DNA of 64,000 nt from Anaeramoeba flamelloides (Eukaryota > Metamonada > Anaeramoebidae), in assembly GCA_027625915.1 (NCBI GenBank), contig JANTQA010000047.1, positions 17,050,001 to 17,114,000 of the forward strand, in the 5' to 3' direction. This document shows positions 46,501 to 57,659 of the stretch, one piece after another (the stretch's first letter is position 1; each line of letters opens with the position of its first letter). The notes beneath the pieces were generated by a model that was not told the DNA's origin, did not search any database, and saw nothing but the letters and a program-made list of their open reading frames with translations. A program made the position numbers and the translations under genes.

Positions 46501-49500
46501 TTTACTCTATTCTTTTGAATTTTGAAAATATAACCGTAAGTGTCCGTCAAGTGACGTAGAGTGCCTAGCTTTTTTTTTAATTTTTTTTGAAATAAACAGA
46601 AAATTTAAAAAAACTTAACGAAAAGTGTCCGTAGAGTGCCTAGCTTTTCCAGAATTCAAAAGAATAGAGAAAAATCTTTGATTTTACTCAATTCTTTTAA
46701 ATTTTGGAAAAGCTAACGGCGGTTTTTTTTACTTTTTAGAATAAACCAGAAAATTTATTTAAATTTTCTTTTTATTCCAAAAATTAAAAAAAAACTAACG
46801 GAAAATCAAAAAAAAAAATATTTTTTTCAATTTAAATCAAGTAAATAATTATTTATAAATCAAAATAATTGATTCTCCATTCGAAAGATATTTATCAAAT
46901 TTAAAATATTTTTATAAGATATTACAATAACATCTTTAATTATGAAGAAAAATTTTTTAAATTTTTTAGGATTAAATTAAAACAAATCTGAAGGAAAATT
47001 AGGTTTTTCGATTATTTTTAAAAATCTGATATAAACAAATTGAGCCATGTTGGAAATTTATTCATGAATTTCAATTTGGATTTCGAAAAAAATATGATAC
47101 TCAAATTGCAGTCTTAAATTTCAAAAATACTTATAATAAGATTAAATCAAATAATAAAAATGATAAAACTTATATTATAATGATTGATATAGCAAAATGT
47201 TTTGATTCAATTAATTTTAAAATAACTAGAAAAATAATAAAAAAATTTATTATAAATAAAATTATCAAAAATTTTTAATAAAATATCATCAATGAGAAGG
47301 ACTTGGTATATTACAAGGGGATCCCTTTATCACTTTTGTTATTTGCTCTAATTTCACATTTTCTTTTATTGAAAATTATAACATTAAGAGATATATCATT
47401 GTCAAATGTTTACAAAGGATTTAATAATAATGTTAAAATATAATAACTTTTAAATAAATCAAAATTTAAATTCAATATATGAGATTATTATTCAATTTGG
47501 ATTGAAACCTAATAAAGATAAAACAGTTATTTCAAAATATTTTTAAAAAAAATAAATATTTGTGTATTTATTTAGATAAAATTTCACATAATGTTTAAGA
47601 ATTTTAAAAAAATCTAAAGAGGCATATAACAAATGTAAACATTTATTTAATAACAATTCTCTTAATAAATAATTTGAAATTTAGATTATTTAAATCTTTT
47701 ATATAAAGTCAGTTAACATATGATTTAGAAATTTTTAATTATGGAATATAAACAATAAATTATTTAAATTCTTGGATTAATTTATGTATTGCTGAAATAT
47801 AAAAAATTAACAGAAATACATCAATTATTATTTATAAAACAGAATTTAAATTCGAAAATTTGGTAATTTCAATTAACAAAAAGAAATTTAAATAACTTAT
47901 ATCTTTTCTCAATTTGGATAAATTAATAAAATTTAATCAAACAAAAAAAAAATAAATCAAATGGAATTCAAAAGATTTAATTGAACTGAAAAAAGAAATA
48001 TATATATATATGTGTGTGTGTGTGTGTACAATTATAATGGGTTGTTGAATTCCAAAAGTTGGAAACTTTCGTTAGGTTATCCAAAATTTAAAAGAATAGA
48101 GTAAAATCAAAAATTATACTCAATTCTTTTGAATTTTGGAAAACAATCATTAGCTTTTCTTGAGTTTTCTGTTTATTTGTTAAGTGTTCTAGGTTTTTTT
48201 ACTTTAGAAATAAAGAGAAAATTTATTATAATTTTTGGTTTATTTCTAAAGTAAAAAAAAACCTAACGAAAATCGATAAATTTCACAAATAAAATAGATA
48301 GGATCAAGAAAACTGGCCTTAAATTTTGAAAAATTGCATTTAGGTCTTTTTTTTAACTTTAATAAATAAAAAGAAAATTTCAAAAATTTTTAGTTTATTT
48401 CTCAAATTAAAAAAAAGCGCAGTTAGGTTTTCCTGAGTTTTATGTTTGCTTTTAAAATGAATATATTTCTTGAAAAAAAGAATTAAAAAAAAAAGACGAA
48501 TTTAGCTTTTCCAGTATTTGAAACAATAGAGTTAAATCTTTGGCTTTATTCAATTTTTTGAATTCTGGAAAAAACCTAGGCACTTGACGACACTCCACAA
48601 AAATATTTCGAAATAATTAAAAATCAAATATATTTATTAAAACCCAAATATATTTACGCTATACATTGTGTTCAACAATCCTAAAATTCAGGTCATTTAC
48701 TAACTGCCTAAATAGGTATTACTATGCAATAGATAATAATTCAAATAAATTTTTTCCTTTATGTTTAAAATATGAACAGAAGGAAATTATAGAAAATATT
48801 GATCATTTTTTATGGTTATGTTCTTCCTATGAAAAAGATATACTAATATTTCTAAAGCACATTAAAAGAAATAAATCTTAATTAATTCATTTTATAACAA
48901 GACAGTTTGAAATTATTTTCATTAATTAATAATCTTGAAATTTATGATTTTACGTTTAAATTTCTGAAAGGGGATTTAAGTAGAACGGAAACTAGAGTGT
49001 AATTTACACTTCTTTAATAATAACAAAAGAAAATTAGATTTTTCAACTTCAATTGTAAAATATCTTTAAAAATAATTATTGATCAAAGATCTCTTATTAA
49101 CCAATCATGTTTATTATAAGTGAAGTTATTAAAAAGTGGAAAATTAGCGAAATATTTGATTTTTTTTTGATAGTATTATTTTTAGGATGATGTAAAGTAA
49201 CCAAAAGAAAAAAGAAAAAGAGAAATTTTACTGTTCCAATAAAAGTATTTCTTTTGGACATCGAATGCTTTAATTGAGCTGACACGCCAAAGTCTGCGAT
49301 TTTTACTTTTCCTTGGTCTGTCAAAAGTATATTCCCACCTTTAATGTCACGATGTATTATTTTATTTGAGTGGAAATAATTAAGGCCCTCGAGTGCACCA
49401 TACATTATTGCAGAGATTTGTTTCTCATTAAGCCCATGTTCTAGGATTTGACAAATGTCACTTAAACTTCCTCCACCGCAATACTCCATTACGATCTTTA

Positions 49501-50019
49501 AATTAATTGGGATTGAATTGTTTCAAAAACAAACAAAAAAATAAATAAGGATCAAAAAAAAAAAAAAAAACAATATTATGTAAAAAGAAGTATTTTCTTT
49601 AACACGGTATCGAAGTTGCTTTTAGAAATACGATCCATTAAGTCAGTTTTTTAATTTAAAAATAAAGAAAACAACACCTACCCAAATTGTTGAATCTTTA
49701 AAATAAGTACCGAAATAACGAACGATGTTTTTTTGTTTACATTTTTTCAAGATATCAATTTCACATTTTAACTCATAAAGACCTTCGTCTTCTTCGATGT
49801 ATTCGATCATTTTAATGGCTACAATTTCACCGGTGCCCTTTTGTTTCCCTTTGTACACAGATCCATAACTCCCTTTTCCCAGTATTTCAATTAACTAAAG
49901 AAGAAAATTGTTTAGATGATGATTCAAAAAAAGGTTTTGGAAGAAAAATGGTGTGTTACTTCAAAGAGTTTGTTTGGATCAACGTTCGAGATCCCAAGAA
50001 TATTTTTTATCTTCTCCAT
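43600..50019 (-). CDS. MST/Hippo-type GCK protein kinase
   Basis: Six exons: 50,019-49,960, 49,894-49,682, 49,495-49,232, 44,935-44,657, 44,533-44,390 and 44,256-43,600; all GT-AG, 538 residues, TAA stop. The domain has GKGSYGSVYKG (26-36), Lys48, MEYCGGGSL (94-102), HRD 139-141, KGGNILL, DFG 159-161, GTIYWMAPEVV, then ADIWSLGITAIEAAE with PPLSNLEQMRVVFIIP. That last block is close to MST1/2 and Hippo (PPYADIHPMRAIFMIP), placing it in the STE20/GCK-II group. The C-terminal 220 residues are acidic and Ser-rich, with a probable coiled coil near the end (NEIEQTNKNISELTTIIKTI) where Hippo kinases carry a SARAH helix; I cannot confirm SARAH. It would phosphorylate an NDR/LATS-type kinase. Introns are 65-186 bp except intron 3, which is 4.3 kb and filled with a LINE inserted in another repeat. 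Confidence 0.92.
46636..46722. repeat. 80-bp hairpin repeat, copy 2
   Basis: AGCTTTTCCAGAATTCAAAA and its complement around AAATCTTTGATTTTAC. Partial relatives flank it at about 46,485-46,535, and full relatives lie at 48,070-48,145 and 48,503-48,572. Confidence 0.6.
46990..49015 (+). mobile_element. Decayed LINE (non-LTR retrotransposon)
   Basis: Plus-strand pieces read FQFGFRKKYDTQIAVL, IIMIDIAKCFDSINF (motif A of reverse transcriptase with the catalytic Asp) and LGILQGDPLSLLLFALI (the QGDPLSP motif B). The C-terminal CPLCLKYE...ENIDHFLWLC knuckle follows at 48,740-48,830, and the tail GAGTGTAATTTACACTTC at 48,993-49,010. The reading frame is broken many times; no YADD motif or endonuclease is recognisable. 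The 3' half resembles 22,970-23,440 and 57,660-58,105. It lies in an intron of the MST-like kinase, opposite to its transcription. Confidence 0.7.
47997..48030. repeat. (TA)n-(TG)n compound microsatellite
   Basis: A run of TA units followed directly by a run of TG units, inside the decayed LINE. Confidence 0.85.
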
Positions 50020-50173
50020 TTGGCCGAATAAATAAAACAAAAACTAGGGAAGAAATGAAAAATAATGGTTATTTTGGGTCAATTGTTATTTAATTGTTGT
50101 TGTGATATAAGGAGATATATTTCATATAAGTAGTTAGGGTACATTGGAAATTCTGACTTTCATTTTGGTTAAC

Positions 50174-50629
50174 TGTTGAGAGAAAAATGTTAGACACAGA
50201 AAAATAGTTGGACAGCATTTTTAATTGGGAACATTACTGAAAATGATTTTTAATTTCAATCGTTTGTGAAATAACTAAAGAAAATAACAATAATCTACTT
50301 ATTAGAATAACCATTAGTGTAATTCTACTTTTTCAAAACCTTATCTCTGATACCCTAAAGCAAGTTTAAAAATTACCATTTTCAGAATTAATAGTAAACT
50401 TTACTAGAACTTGGATTTTTGTTAAAATAGCATGATCTACTTTAGTTATCAACCATTTAAATGAGTTTTCTACACAAACCACAGATAAATGAACTTGTAA
50501 CACATTTAAACCTGAATTTATATAAAATTCACCCAGTTATCAATAGGATTTGATTTTCAATTTTACTACAGTTCCCAATTAAAAAAGGTGTCCAACCATT
50601 TTTCTGTGTCCAACATTTTTCTCTCAACA
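50174..50629. mobile_element. 456-bp foldback element
   Basis: Inverted ends TGTTGAGAGAAAAATGTT and complement, with a matching inner block GACACAGAAAAATAGTTGGA and TTTTTAATTGGGAAC; arms of about 70 bp. It sits just 5' of the MST-like kinase start codon, within its promoter side. The inner GGGAACATTACTGAAAA block is shared with the foldback at 57,115-57,592 and with 7,378-8,204. Confidence 0.65.
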
Positions 50630-51125
50630 ATAAGGTCTTTTTGATCTTGTACATAAAGATTAATAAAATTATTTTTTGGAAAATAGTAGCTTTTTTTTGA
50701 CTATAAGGTTTTTTATTTAATTTCTGTTTGAGGCCCATTTAATAAGTCCTTAAAAGCACGCGGAAGAAGATATTAATTCAATTACTTTCTAGTTTCTTCA
50801 ACATAGAAGAAATTTAGCATATAATTCCAAATAAAGTGATCAAAAAACTGTTAATCAGAGAATAAATAAAATGTTCAATAAATACAATTACATGCATTTT
50901 TTTTTATTCTTGTATAAATGCAACACCAAATCAACTATCAAAATGTATACCCATGAAAAATTATTTACAAGGCAAATTGATTGATATTTTCAATAAAATT
51001 TAAATTATGGATTGAATTGTTCAAAATTTTTGGTAATTATCTCAGTTTTTTTGAAATTTTTTGCTTTTTTTGTTAGACATAGATATTTTACAATTTTAGA
51101 ATTATTATCTAAAGATCAATAGTTA

Positions 51126-51923
51126 CTGTTAATTGTAAAATAAAAAGATCAAACATTTCATTCAACTTTCCAAAATAATCAGATTTCAAGAATTGATATC
51201 AAACATCAAAAGTCCCAATTCTAAAAGGTAAATTAATAATTTAAACTAATTGTTTCAGTATTTAAAAATTGAAATTTTAGATAATATGTCCCTACCAACC
51301 AAAAAACACTAAAAATGAAAAACTGATCATATACTTTCCATTAATACAATTAAAAAAACAAAATGATAAAATAAAAATAAATAAAGTTTCAATTTAACTT
51401 TTTCTGGAAAACATTTTTTGCCAAAATCATTGAATTCACACTTGAAATTATGTATATTTTTAGATTCAGTATCTTGTTTTAACTCATTTACTAAAATAAA
51501 TTCTAAATTATGGGAATTTTCTTTTCACAAAAGGCACTAATTTGGTCCTTAAATGTTTTTTTTAGTTTTAAATGGTAAAATTAAAAAAAAGTTAAACTAA
51601 AAGGATAAATCCTCTGGAAAAGCATTCTAATTTAATATATTAACTTATTCTTTGATTTCAAACTTTTTTCAACCCCAATTTTTCAAAAAAAAAATAAAAA
51701 AGTGCACAGTAATTTCAAAAAATAATTTTGATATTCAAAAGTTGAGAGTGTTTTTATTCTAAAAAAAAAATATCCACAGTGGTTAAGTGAATTAAGTATG
51801 AAACTTAGTTTTCGAAAAATATTAATCAGAAAAAAATAGTGCTTAATTTTATTAAGGACATATAGAAATTTTTTTTTTGAAAGCCGAATGAAAATTTTGT
51901 TCAATTTATTTTGCCACACATAG
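51126..51923. mobile_element. Family F MITE copy 2, split by element E
   Basis: TA-flanked; starts CTGTTAATTGTAAAATAAA and ends TTTATTTTGCCACACATAG. Subtracting the 574-bp element E and one TA leaves 222 bp, the same as the complete F copy at 35,670-35,889. The insertion order is therefore F first, then E. Confidence 0.8.
51287..51860 (-). mobile_element. 574-bp TA-flanked element E, copy 1
   Basis: Starts TGTCCCTACCAACC and ends TTAAGGACA, with TA on both sides. It is the reverse complement of 56,386-56,962 over its whole length, with only scattered differences. Terminal repeats are very short (TGTCC). No transposase frame. The high similarity between copies marks recent activity. Confidence 0.8.
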
Positions 51924-52216
51924 TACTAGGCAAAAAACGTGATATACTAAAGATATCAAAACAGACCAAAAGATTGTTGAGTATAAGTATATTAGTTTTT
52001 ATTGGAATTTTATTTGAACTTCAATTGAAGATCAAGAGGTACAATGTTTTCTTCAAATGTGGCTTAAGAATTTATATTTTTTGGTTTTTTTAAGAAAATA
52101 AACTAATTGGTTGAATATATTTACTTCATTCAAATATCAACTATTTTTGGATGTGTATTATTATACTTATTTTTTTTTTGTTATTCAAAATTTAATTATA
52201 AAAAATATCTGATATA

Positions 52217-52413
52217 CAGTCAGTTTCACTTTTAAGGCACAAACTTTCAACGAAATTTAAGACACAATAAAAATATCAAATGAAAGCACAAAATTCAAAT
52301 TCTAGTAAAAATTAATTGTAAAAAATAAAATTACCAATTTTGTGCCTTAATTTGAGATTTTTTTGTGCCTTAAATTTCGTTGATAGTTTGTGCCTTAAAA
52401 GTGAAACTGACTG
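52217..52413. mobile_element. 197-bp mariner-type MITE, copy 5
   Basis: TA on both sides, CAGTCAGTTTCACTTTTAAG and complement. 197 bp, the cleanest pair of arms together with copy 4. Confidence 0.85.
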
Positions 52414-53740
52414 TATTGGAAAAAAAAGAAAAAAAATGAGAAGTCTTTGATAAAAAAAAGTTTCACAATCATATTAATAGGTATAGTATTGTTTGTAGAA
52501 TACCTTTGATTGTTTTTTAAAGTTCATTTTTATTGTTACAATATATTCTTTTATAAATTGAATAGAGGTATTTGAAAGTTCATGGTGAAGACAAACAAGT
52601 ATATACTAGTATTTTAATTACATATTGTAAAAAAATTTTACTTCGTTTTCAATATTTTTCTTCTCAAAAGAGAGTTCTCAAAGAAGTGGGTTGTAATTCC
52701 TGGACTCTTGATCAAAAAAGGTTATTGTAAACCAAGTGATTGTTTTTCCCTTTCAATAATTTAATACCAGAAAGGGGAAGTTTGTAATTTTTCTTCTGAA
52801 ATGATTAAATGAAGTGTATACTATTAAGAGTAAATTATAACAAATTTATCAAGAAATTTTGATTTTAAAGTTTTTTTTTTTTTTTGGAGTAAAAATTTTC
52901 TCAAAAATTTACTCTATTTACAAGATAAATTTTCTAATTTGATCCTTTATTAGTAGAATTTTTTTTAAAAATAATAGAACCAATCCTTATTTAATTAGGA
53001 TTTATTGTTGGTTAATTTTATCGATTCATGCATCTGTCTTCTCAAACAAAAAAAACCAAAAATCTTTTATTTTGAATCTCAGATTAAACTTTTTGGCATA
53101 TATTATTTTAGCAACAGTATTTGTGACTTTAAAAACCTGAAACCATTTTTTTTTTCAGTAAAAAGTCAGAAAATCGAAAAGGGAAAGGGTTTTATTCAGT
53201 TAAGTTTTTGAAAATTTTTAATTTGGTATGATCATAAATCTTGAGTTTAAAATAATTACAAAAAAACAAAGTGTAATGAATTTCAAGAAAACCAATAATT
53301 TTAATTTTTTTTTTATTTTCAACAAAGCGCTAAAATTTTTCATTTTTTATCTTTTTTTTCTTTTTTTTCAAAAATAGAATCCCTAAGCAAAAGAAAGATC
53401 AAAACCAACAAACCACAAGAACCTAAAAACAACAAAAAATAATATCCTCAAAAACTAACAAAAACAACCAGCAAGCCAGTCAAACAAAAGATCCAATTCC
53501 GACTTCCAAACTATTCAATCAATTCTTCAAACGATCCTAATTAAACTTCAAACCTTATCGTTTGAATACAATCAGGAGCCCTTAATCTATCTATCAATTC
53601 TAACAGTAGCAGCAACGGAGAGCATCAGTTGTAATTGATTCTTCTTTCTTTCTTTTTTCCTCTCTTCTTTCCATTATAACGAAGTATTGAAAAAATACCT
53701 GGCATGAAAAGAATCTCTAATAAGATTTTTGATTGTTAGT
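52414..53740. other. Intergenic with a less AT-rich block
   Basis: No gene is called. From about 53,380 to 53,700 the sequence is visibly less AT-rich (many CCAA, CAGC and GGAG words, then a CT-rich tract), unlike the surroundings, but neither strand has a long frame and no RNA family is recognised. Confidence 0.4.
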
Positions 53741-53959
53741 ATTCAGGAAATTGTTGTGTAACTTCTTTTATTTTCCTTTTATTTTACGAAACAAACTTTT
53801 TCAATTATAACTCACCCACTTCTTAGAATGGTTAGTAATTAAATTACACTTGTTCAAAATACCATTCGATCAATCAAAAAAACAAGAATAAAAAATATCA
53901 TTTTCTAAACTCTAGCAAACCTCTCATAAAACCCTCTTATTTTTTCAAAATAAGTAAAC

Positions 53960-54450
53960 TAAATTCCAAAAATTTGGGCACAATTTAAACTGTTGAAAGA
54001 ATAACAATACCACAATTACATCTAATTTGGGAATATTTTTGATTTTACAAACTATTTCATTTTTTGTCTTTTTTGTTTTGTTTTCATTTCCTTTTTTCCA
54101 GTTGCGTAATCTGTTTCCTTAGATCTGATATTTTTTTCAATGGTTGATAGAAGGTTAGTGTTGAGTTTAGTTAAATAAAAAAACACATACAATTAGTTGA
54201 TGATATCTTATCATTTGATCAATCAACAATTGTTTCAAAATTTCAACAAATTTACCAATACATTTTTTATTACACTCGTTTCATAATTTTTGCACACCGA
54301 CTTTTATTTTGAGTTTTATATTTTTTTTTTATTTGGATAAACTAGATTACTTATAAAAACATTAATACTGGGCAACTTAAATGTGGTTTTATATTACTTT
54401 TAAAAAAATATAATAAATTGAGTTTTTTTAGGATATTTTTGATTTTGGGT
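53960..54450 (+). repeat. Repeat family K, copy 4
   Basis: Co-linear with 32,190-32,640 (TTTTGATTTTACAAACTATT, GATAGAAGGTTAGTGTTGAG, TTTGATCAATCAACAATTGT). Its right edge may resume at about 55,150 after repeat J, which would make J an insertion into K. Confidence 0.6.
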
Positions 54451-54539
54451 TGCTAATTTGGAAAAATAAAATTGAAAATTTCCAAGTTAGACAAACATAT
54501 TACTACAATTATCATTTCATCCTCGTAAATCGAGTTTAT

Positions 54540-55140
54540 TCACAATATAATCAACATTCTATTTCTTAAAAATCTTGAAACTGTTGTATTTATTGTTGTT
54601 GTTAGTACTACGATTTTTAAAAGTCTCTAGTCGTGAAAAAAGATCTATTTTGGGGTAAAAAATTTTAAATGGGTGCGACAATTTTATTTTCATTAAATTT
54701 AACTTTATGATATTTGCTTGAATAGATAATAACGAATAGTTTTGAAAATTTTGTACCTTTCTAAAAGAAAGTCAAATATGGGAAAAAAACTGATGATAAA
54801 TATTGGATAATCAAAAAAAAATATTTTTTTCAATTTAAAACAACAAATAATTCTTTAATAGTACAAATAATTGATTCCCTGATTGAAGGGTATTTATCGG
54901 ATTTAAAATACTTTTAAAATAGAATAACCTCTTCACTGTGAAAAATTTATTTTTCCATTTTTTTTATTAAAATTGGAAAAAATATTACTGGAACCTGGAA
55001 AAATAGATTTTGTAACTTAAATTGTAAAATATCTTTGTAAATATTTTTTGATCAAAGATCTTTTATTAACCAATAGTTTTTATTATAATTGAAGTTATCA
55101 AAAAGTGAAAAATTAACAAATATTTTATTTTTTTTGATTT
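54540..55140. repeat. Repeat J, uninterrupted copy
   Basis: The empty counterpart of the three J blocks at 46,195-49,180; carries no LINE sequence. No coding frame. Confidence 0.55.
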
Positions 55141-55310
55141 TTTTTTCATTATCGTGGTGTGTTCAACTTTTTGGAATGGGTTTTGTTAGACTAAGGTTGA
55201 GAAACAATTGAATGAATATTATATAAACACCCAATTTAAGTGAACTTTAGGTAGGTTTATTACTTAGTCCATAAAAAAATTGGTTAGTTATAAAAAGGAT
55301 TTGATTTTAA

Positions 55311-57092
55311 GGAAGTAGGTGTATTTTACCATTTTTGAAAATGTTTAATTGCGATAAACTTACAGAAAAAAGATTTTTAAACTTTCACCAGATATTGAAA
55401 CTTAGAAACCAAAATATCACTCACTACTCTATTTGTGAAAAGAAAAAGAACCTAAAGTAATTAAGAGTTGAATCTTTCATTTTTCGATTTTATGAACATT
55501 TTTTTTTGATTAAATTTAAGATTTTATTAAATTTGGTTTTATATCTAGAAATATGTTTATGTGAATGGTTGAAATAAATCAAAGAGTAAACCAAAAAAAT
55601 AGACATGAAAAGGTGATAATTCAAAACAACTCTTTTCTTTTAGAAGAACAAACAAGACGATCACCTTTCCATATAAATTTTTTGAAATCAAGAATGAAAA
55701 AAAATCGACCAAAAACCTATTTTCGAAGATTTGTTCTATTTATCTTCTTAATTTGAATGAATCCAAACAATTTATTAACTTGGAATTCTTGTCTGTTACT
55801 ATTTATTATTATTTAAAAAAACCATTTTTTACAAATTTCTTTTCAAAATTATAATCTCAAATATATAAATCAAACAAAACCATTATAAAAAATACTATTC
55901 TAAAAAAACAAAGTAAAGGTGTTGAATTCTCAGAATCAAAAAACAGCTACCATAAAATACTCAACTCAAAATAAAAGAAAATTTTAGAAAAAAAATTCAA
56001 TCGGGTTCAGAATTATATTTCGTTCTCATCTTAATTGAAAATAAATTAATTATAAAACCAAACGAATTAGCCCAATAAATCCAATATTCCTGAAGAGGAA
56101 TTAAAAAAATATCCGATTTTCTAAACCAAAACTAGAATTAGATGAATCAAATGAAAATGGGGGTTTTAAATTCCTTTTAGGTAATTCTATAGAAATAAAA
56201 AGTAATTTGTTTCTCTGAAATTTTACAAACGAAATTATTTTCATAAAGAATTAAAAACAAACCCAAATTAGAATAAGTAATTGTGTCAAATGTTATAGAT
56301 AAGATCAAGAAATAAATGATTTGTATTTATTTTTTTTTTGATTTTTTCATTTTTTTTAATTCATTTTTTTAATTTTATGTTAATATGTCCTTAATAAAAT
56401 TAAGCACTATTTTTTTCTGATTAATATTTTTCGAAATCTAAGTTTCATACTTAATTCAATTAACCACGTGATAATTTTTTTTAGAATAAAAACACTCTCA
56501 ACTTTTGAATATCGAAAATATTTTTTGAAATTACTGTGCATTTTTTTATTTTTTTTTTTGAAAAATTGGGGTTGAAAAAAGTTTGAAATCAAAGAATAAG
56601 TTAATATATTAAATTAGAATGCTTTTCCAGAAAGTTTATCCTTTTAGTTTAACTTTTTTTTAATTTTACCATTTAAAACTAAAAAAAAAAAAACATTTGA
56701 GGACCAAATTAGTGCCTTTTGTGAAAAGAAAATTCCCAGAATTTAGAATTTATTTTAGTAAATGAGTTAAAACAAGATACTGAATCTAAAAATATACATA
56801 ATTTCAAGTGTGAATTCAATGATTTTGGCAAAAAAAGTTTTCCAGAAAAAGTTAAATTGAAACTTTATTTATTTTTATTTTATCATTTTGTTTTTTTAAT
56901 TGTATTAATGGAAAGTATATGATCAGTTTTCAATTTTTAGTGTTTTTTGGTTCGTAGGGACATATATTATACTAGAATATATTCCACTTCTGTATTTATT
57001 AAATGATCAATATATTTGATTTAAGAAACGATTAAAAGATTAAGTTTCACATAAATGACAACACTCAAAATTTAAAAAATATACTTACCCCC
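55311..57092. mobile_element. TTAA-flanked transposon D, copy 3, split by E
   Basis: TTAA on both sides (55,307-55,310 and 57,093-57,096), left end GGAAGTAGGTGTATTTTACC, right end TACTTACCCCC. Removing the 577-bp element E and one TA leaves about 1,203 bp, equal to copy 2. Confidence 0.8.
56386..56962 (+). mobile_element. 577-bp TA-flanked element E, copy 2
   Basis: Starts TGTCCTTAATAAAATT and ends CGTAGGGACA with TA on both sides; inserted in transposon D copy 3. Reverse complement of 51,287-51,860. Confidence 0.8.
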
Positions 57093-57114
57093 TTAAATAA
57101 AATCAAACACACAT

Positions 57115-57592
57115 CAATTTTATTAACAATTTGAGAAAAAAGTTAAACAGGAAAAAAAAGTGAAAAACAATTTTTAATTGGGAACATTAATAGAAACTGA
57201 AAATAAAAGTAAGATCTGTAAAGAAAAGAAAAAATCTAAAAATAAAGACACAATGAAATATTCGCCACAATAACAGTTTTTTTAATACTGTCTTTTAGTA
57301 AGGTGTTTTCTTTGATTGATCAATTATTAAAAATGTGTTGAAAAAAATTGACTATTTTTGGGATCTTCAGAACTTATAATCAAGATTTGGAAAAACAAGG
57401 AAATTTAAATTTTTTTATTGATTAATTTGATTGAAAATAATATAATATAAAGAATTATTCTATAAAGTTATTTTGTTTCTTCTTTTAATTGATATTACTT
57501 TTCATTTTCAGTTTCTATTAATGTTCCCAATTAAAAATTATGTTTCACTTTTTTCCCTGTTTGGCTTTTTTCCCAAATTGTTAATAAAATTG
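57115..57592. mobile_element. Palindromic core of foldback P
   Basis: CAATTTTATTAACAATTTG and complement bound about 478 bp. The block TTTTTAATTGGGAACATTAA occurs in both arms, matching the foldback upstream of the MST-like kinase (50,174). Confidence 0.6.
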
Positions 57593-57659
57593 TTGTGTAA
57601 TTGCTTTTATTTAAAATGAAATCCTTTTTATAACTAACCATTTTTTTATAACTAGAAGT

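Larger units (their letters stand above)
46195..49180. repeat. Repeat J split by LINE insertions
   Basis: Three blocks (about 46,195-46,455, 46,795-46,985 and 49,018-49,180) line up with one uninterrupted stretch at 54,540-55,140. Shared motifs are TATTTATTGTTATTAGTACT, GCTTGAATAGATAATAAC and TTGATCAAAGATCTCTTATT. The gaps hold LINE-related sequence, so the 54,540 copy shows the empty state. Lies within intron 3 of the MST-like kinase. Confidence 0.55.
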
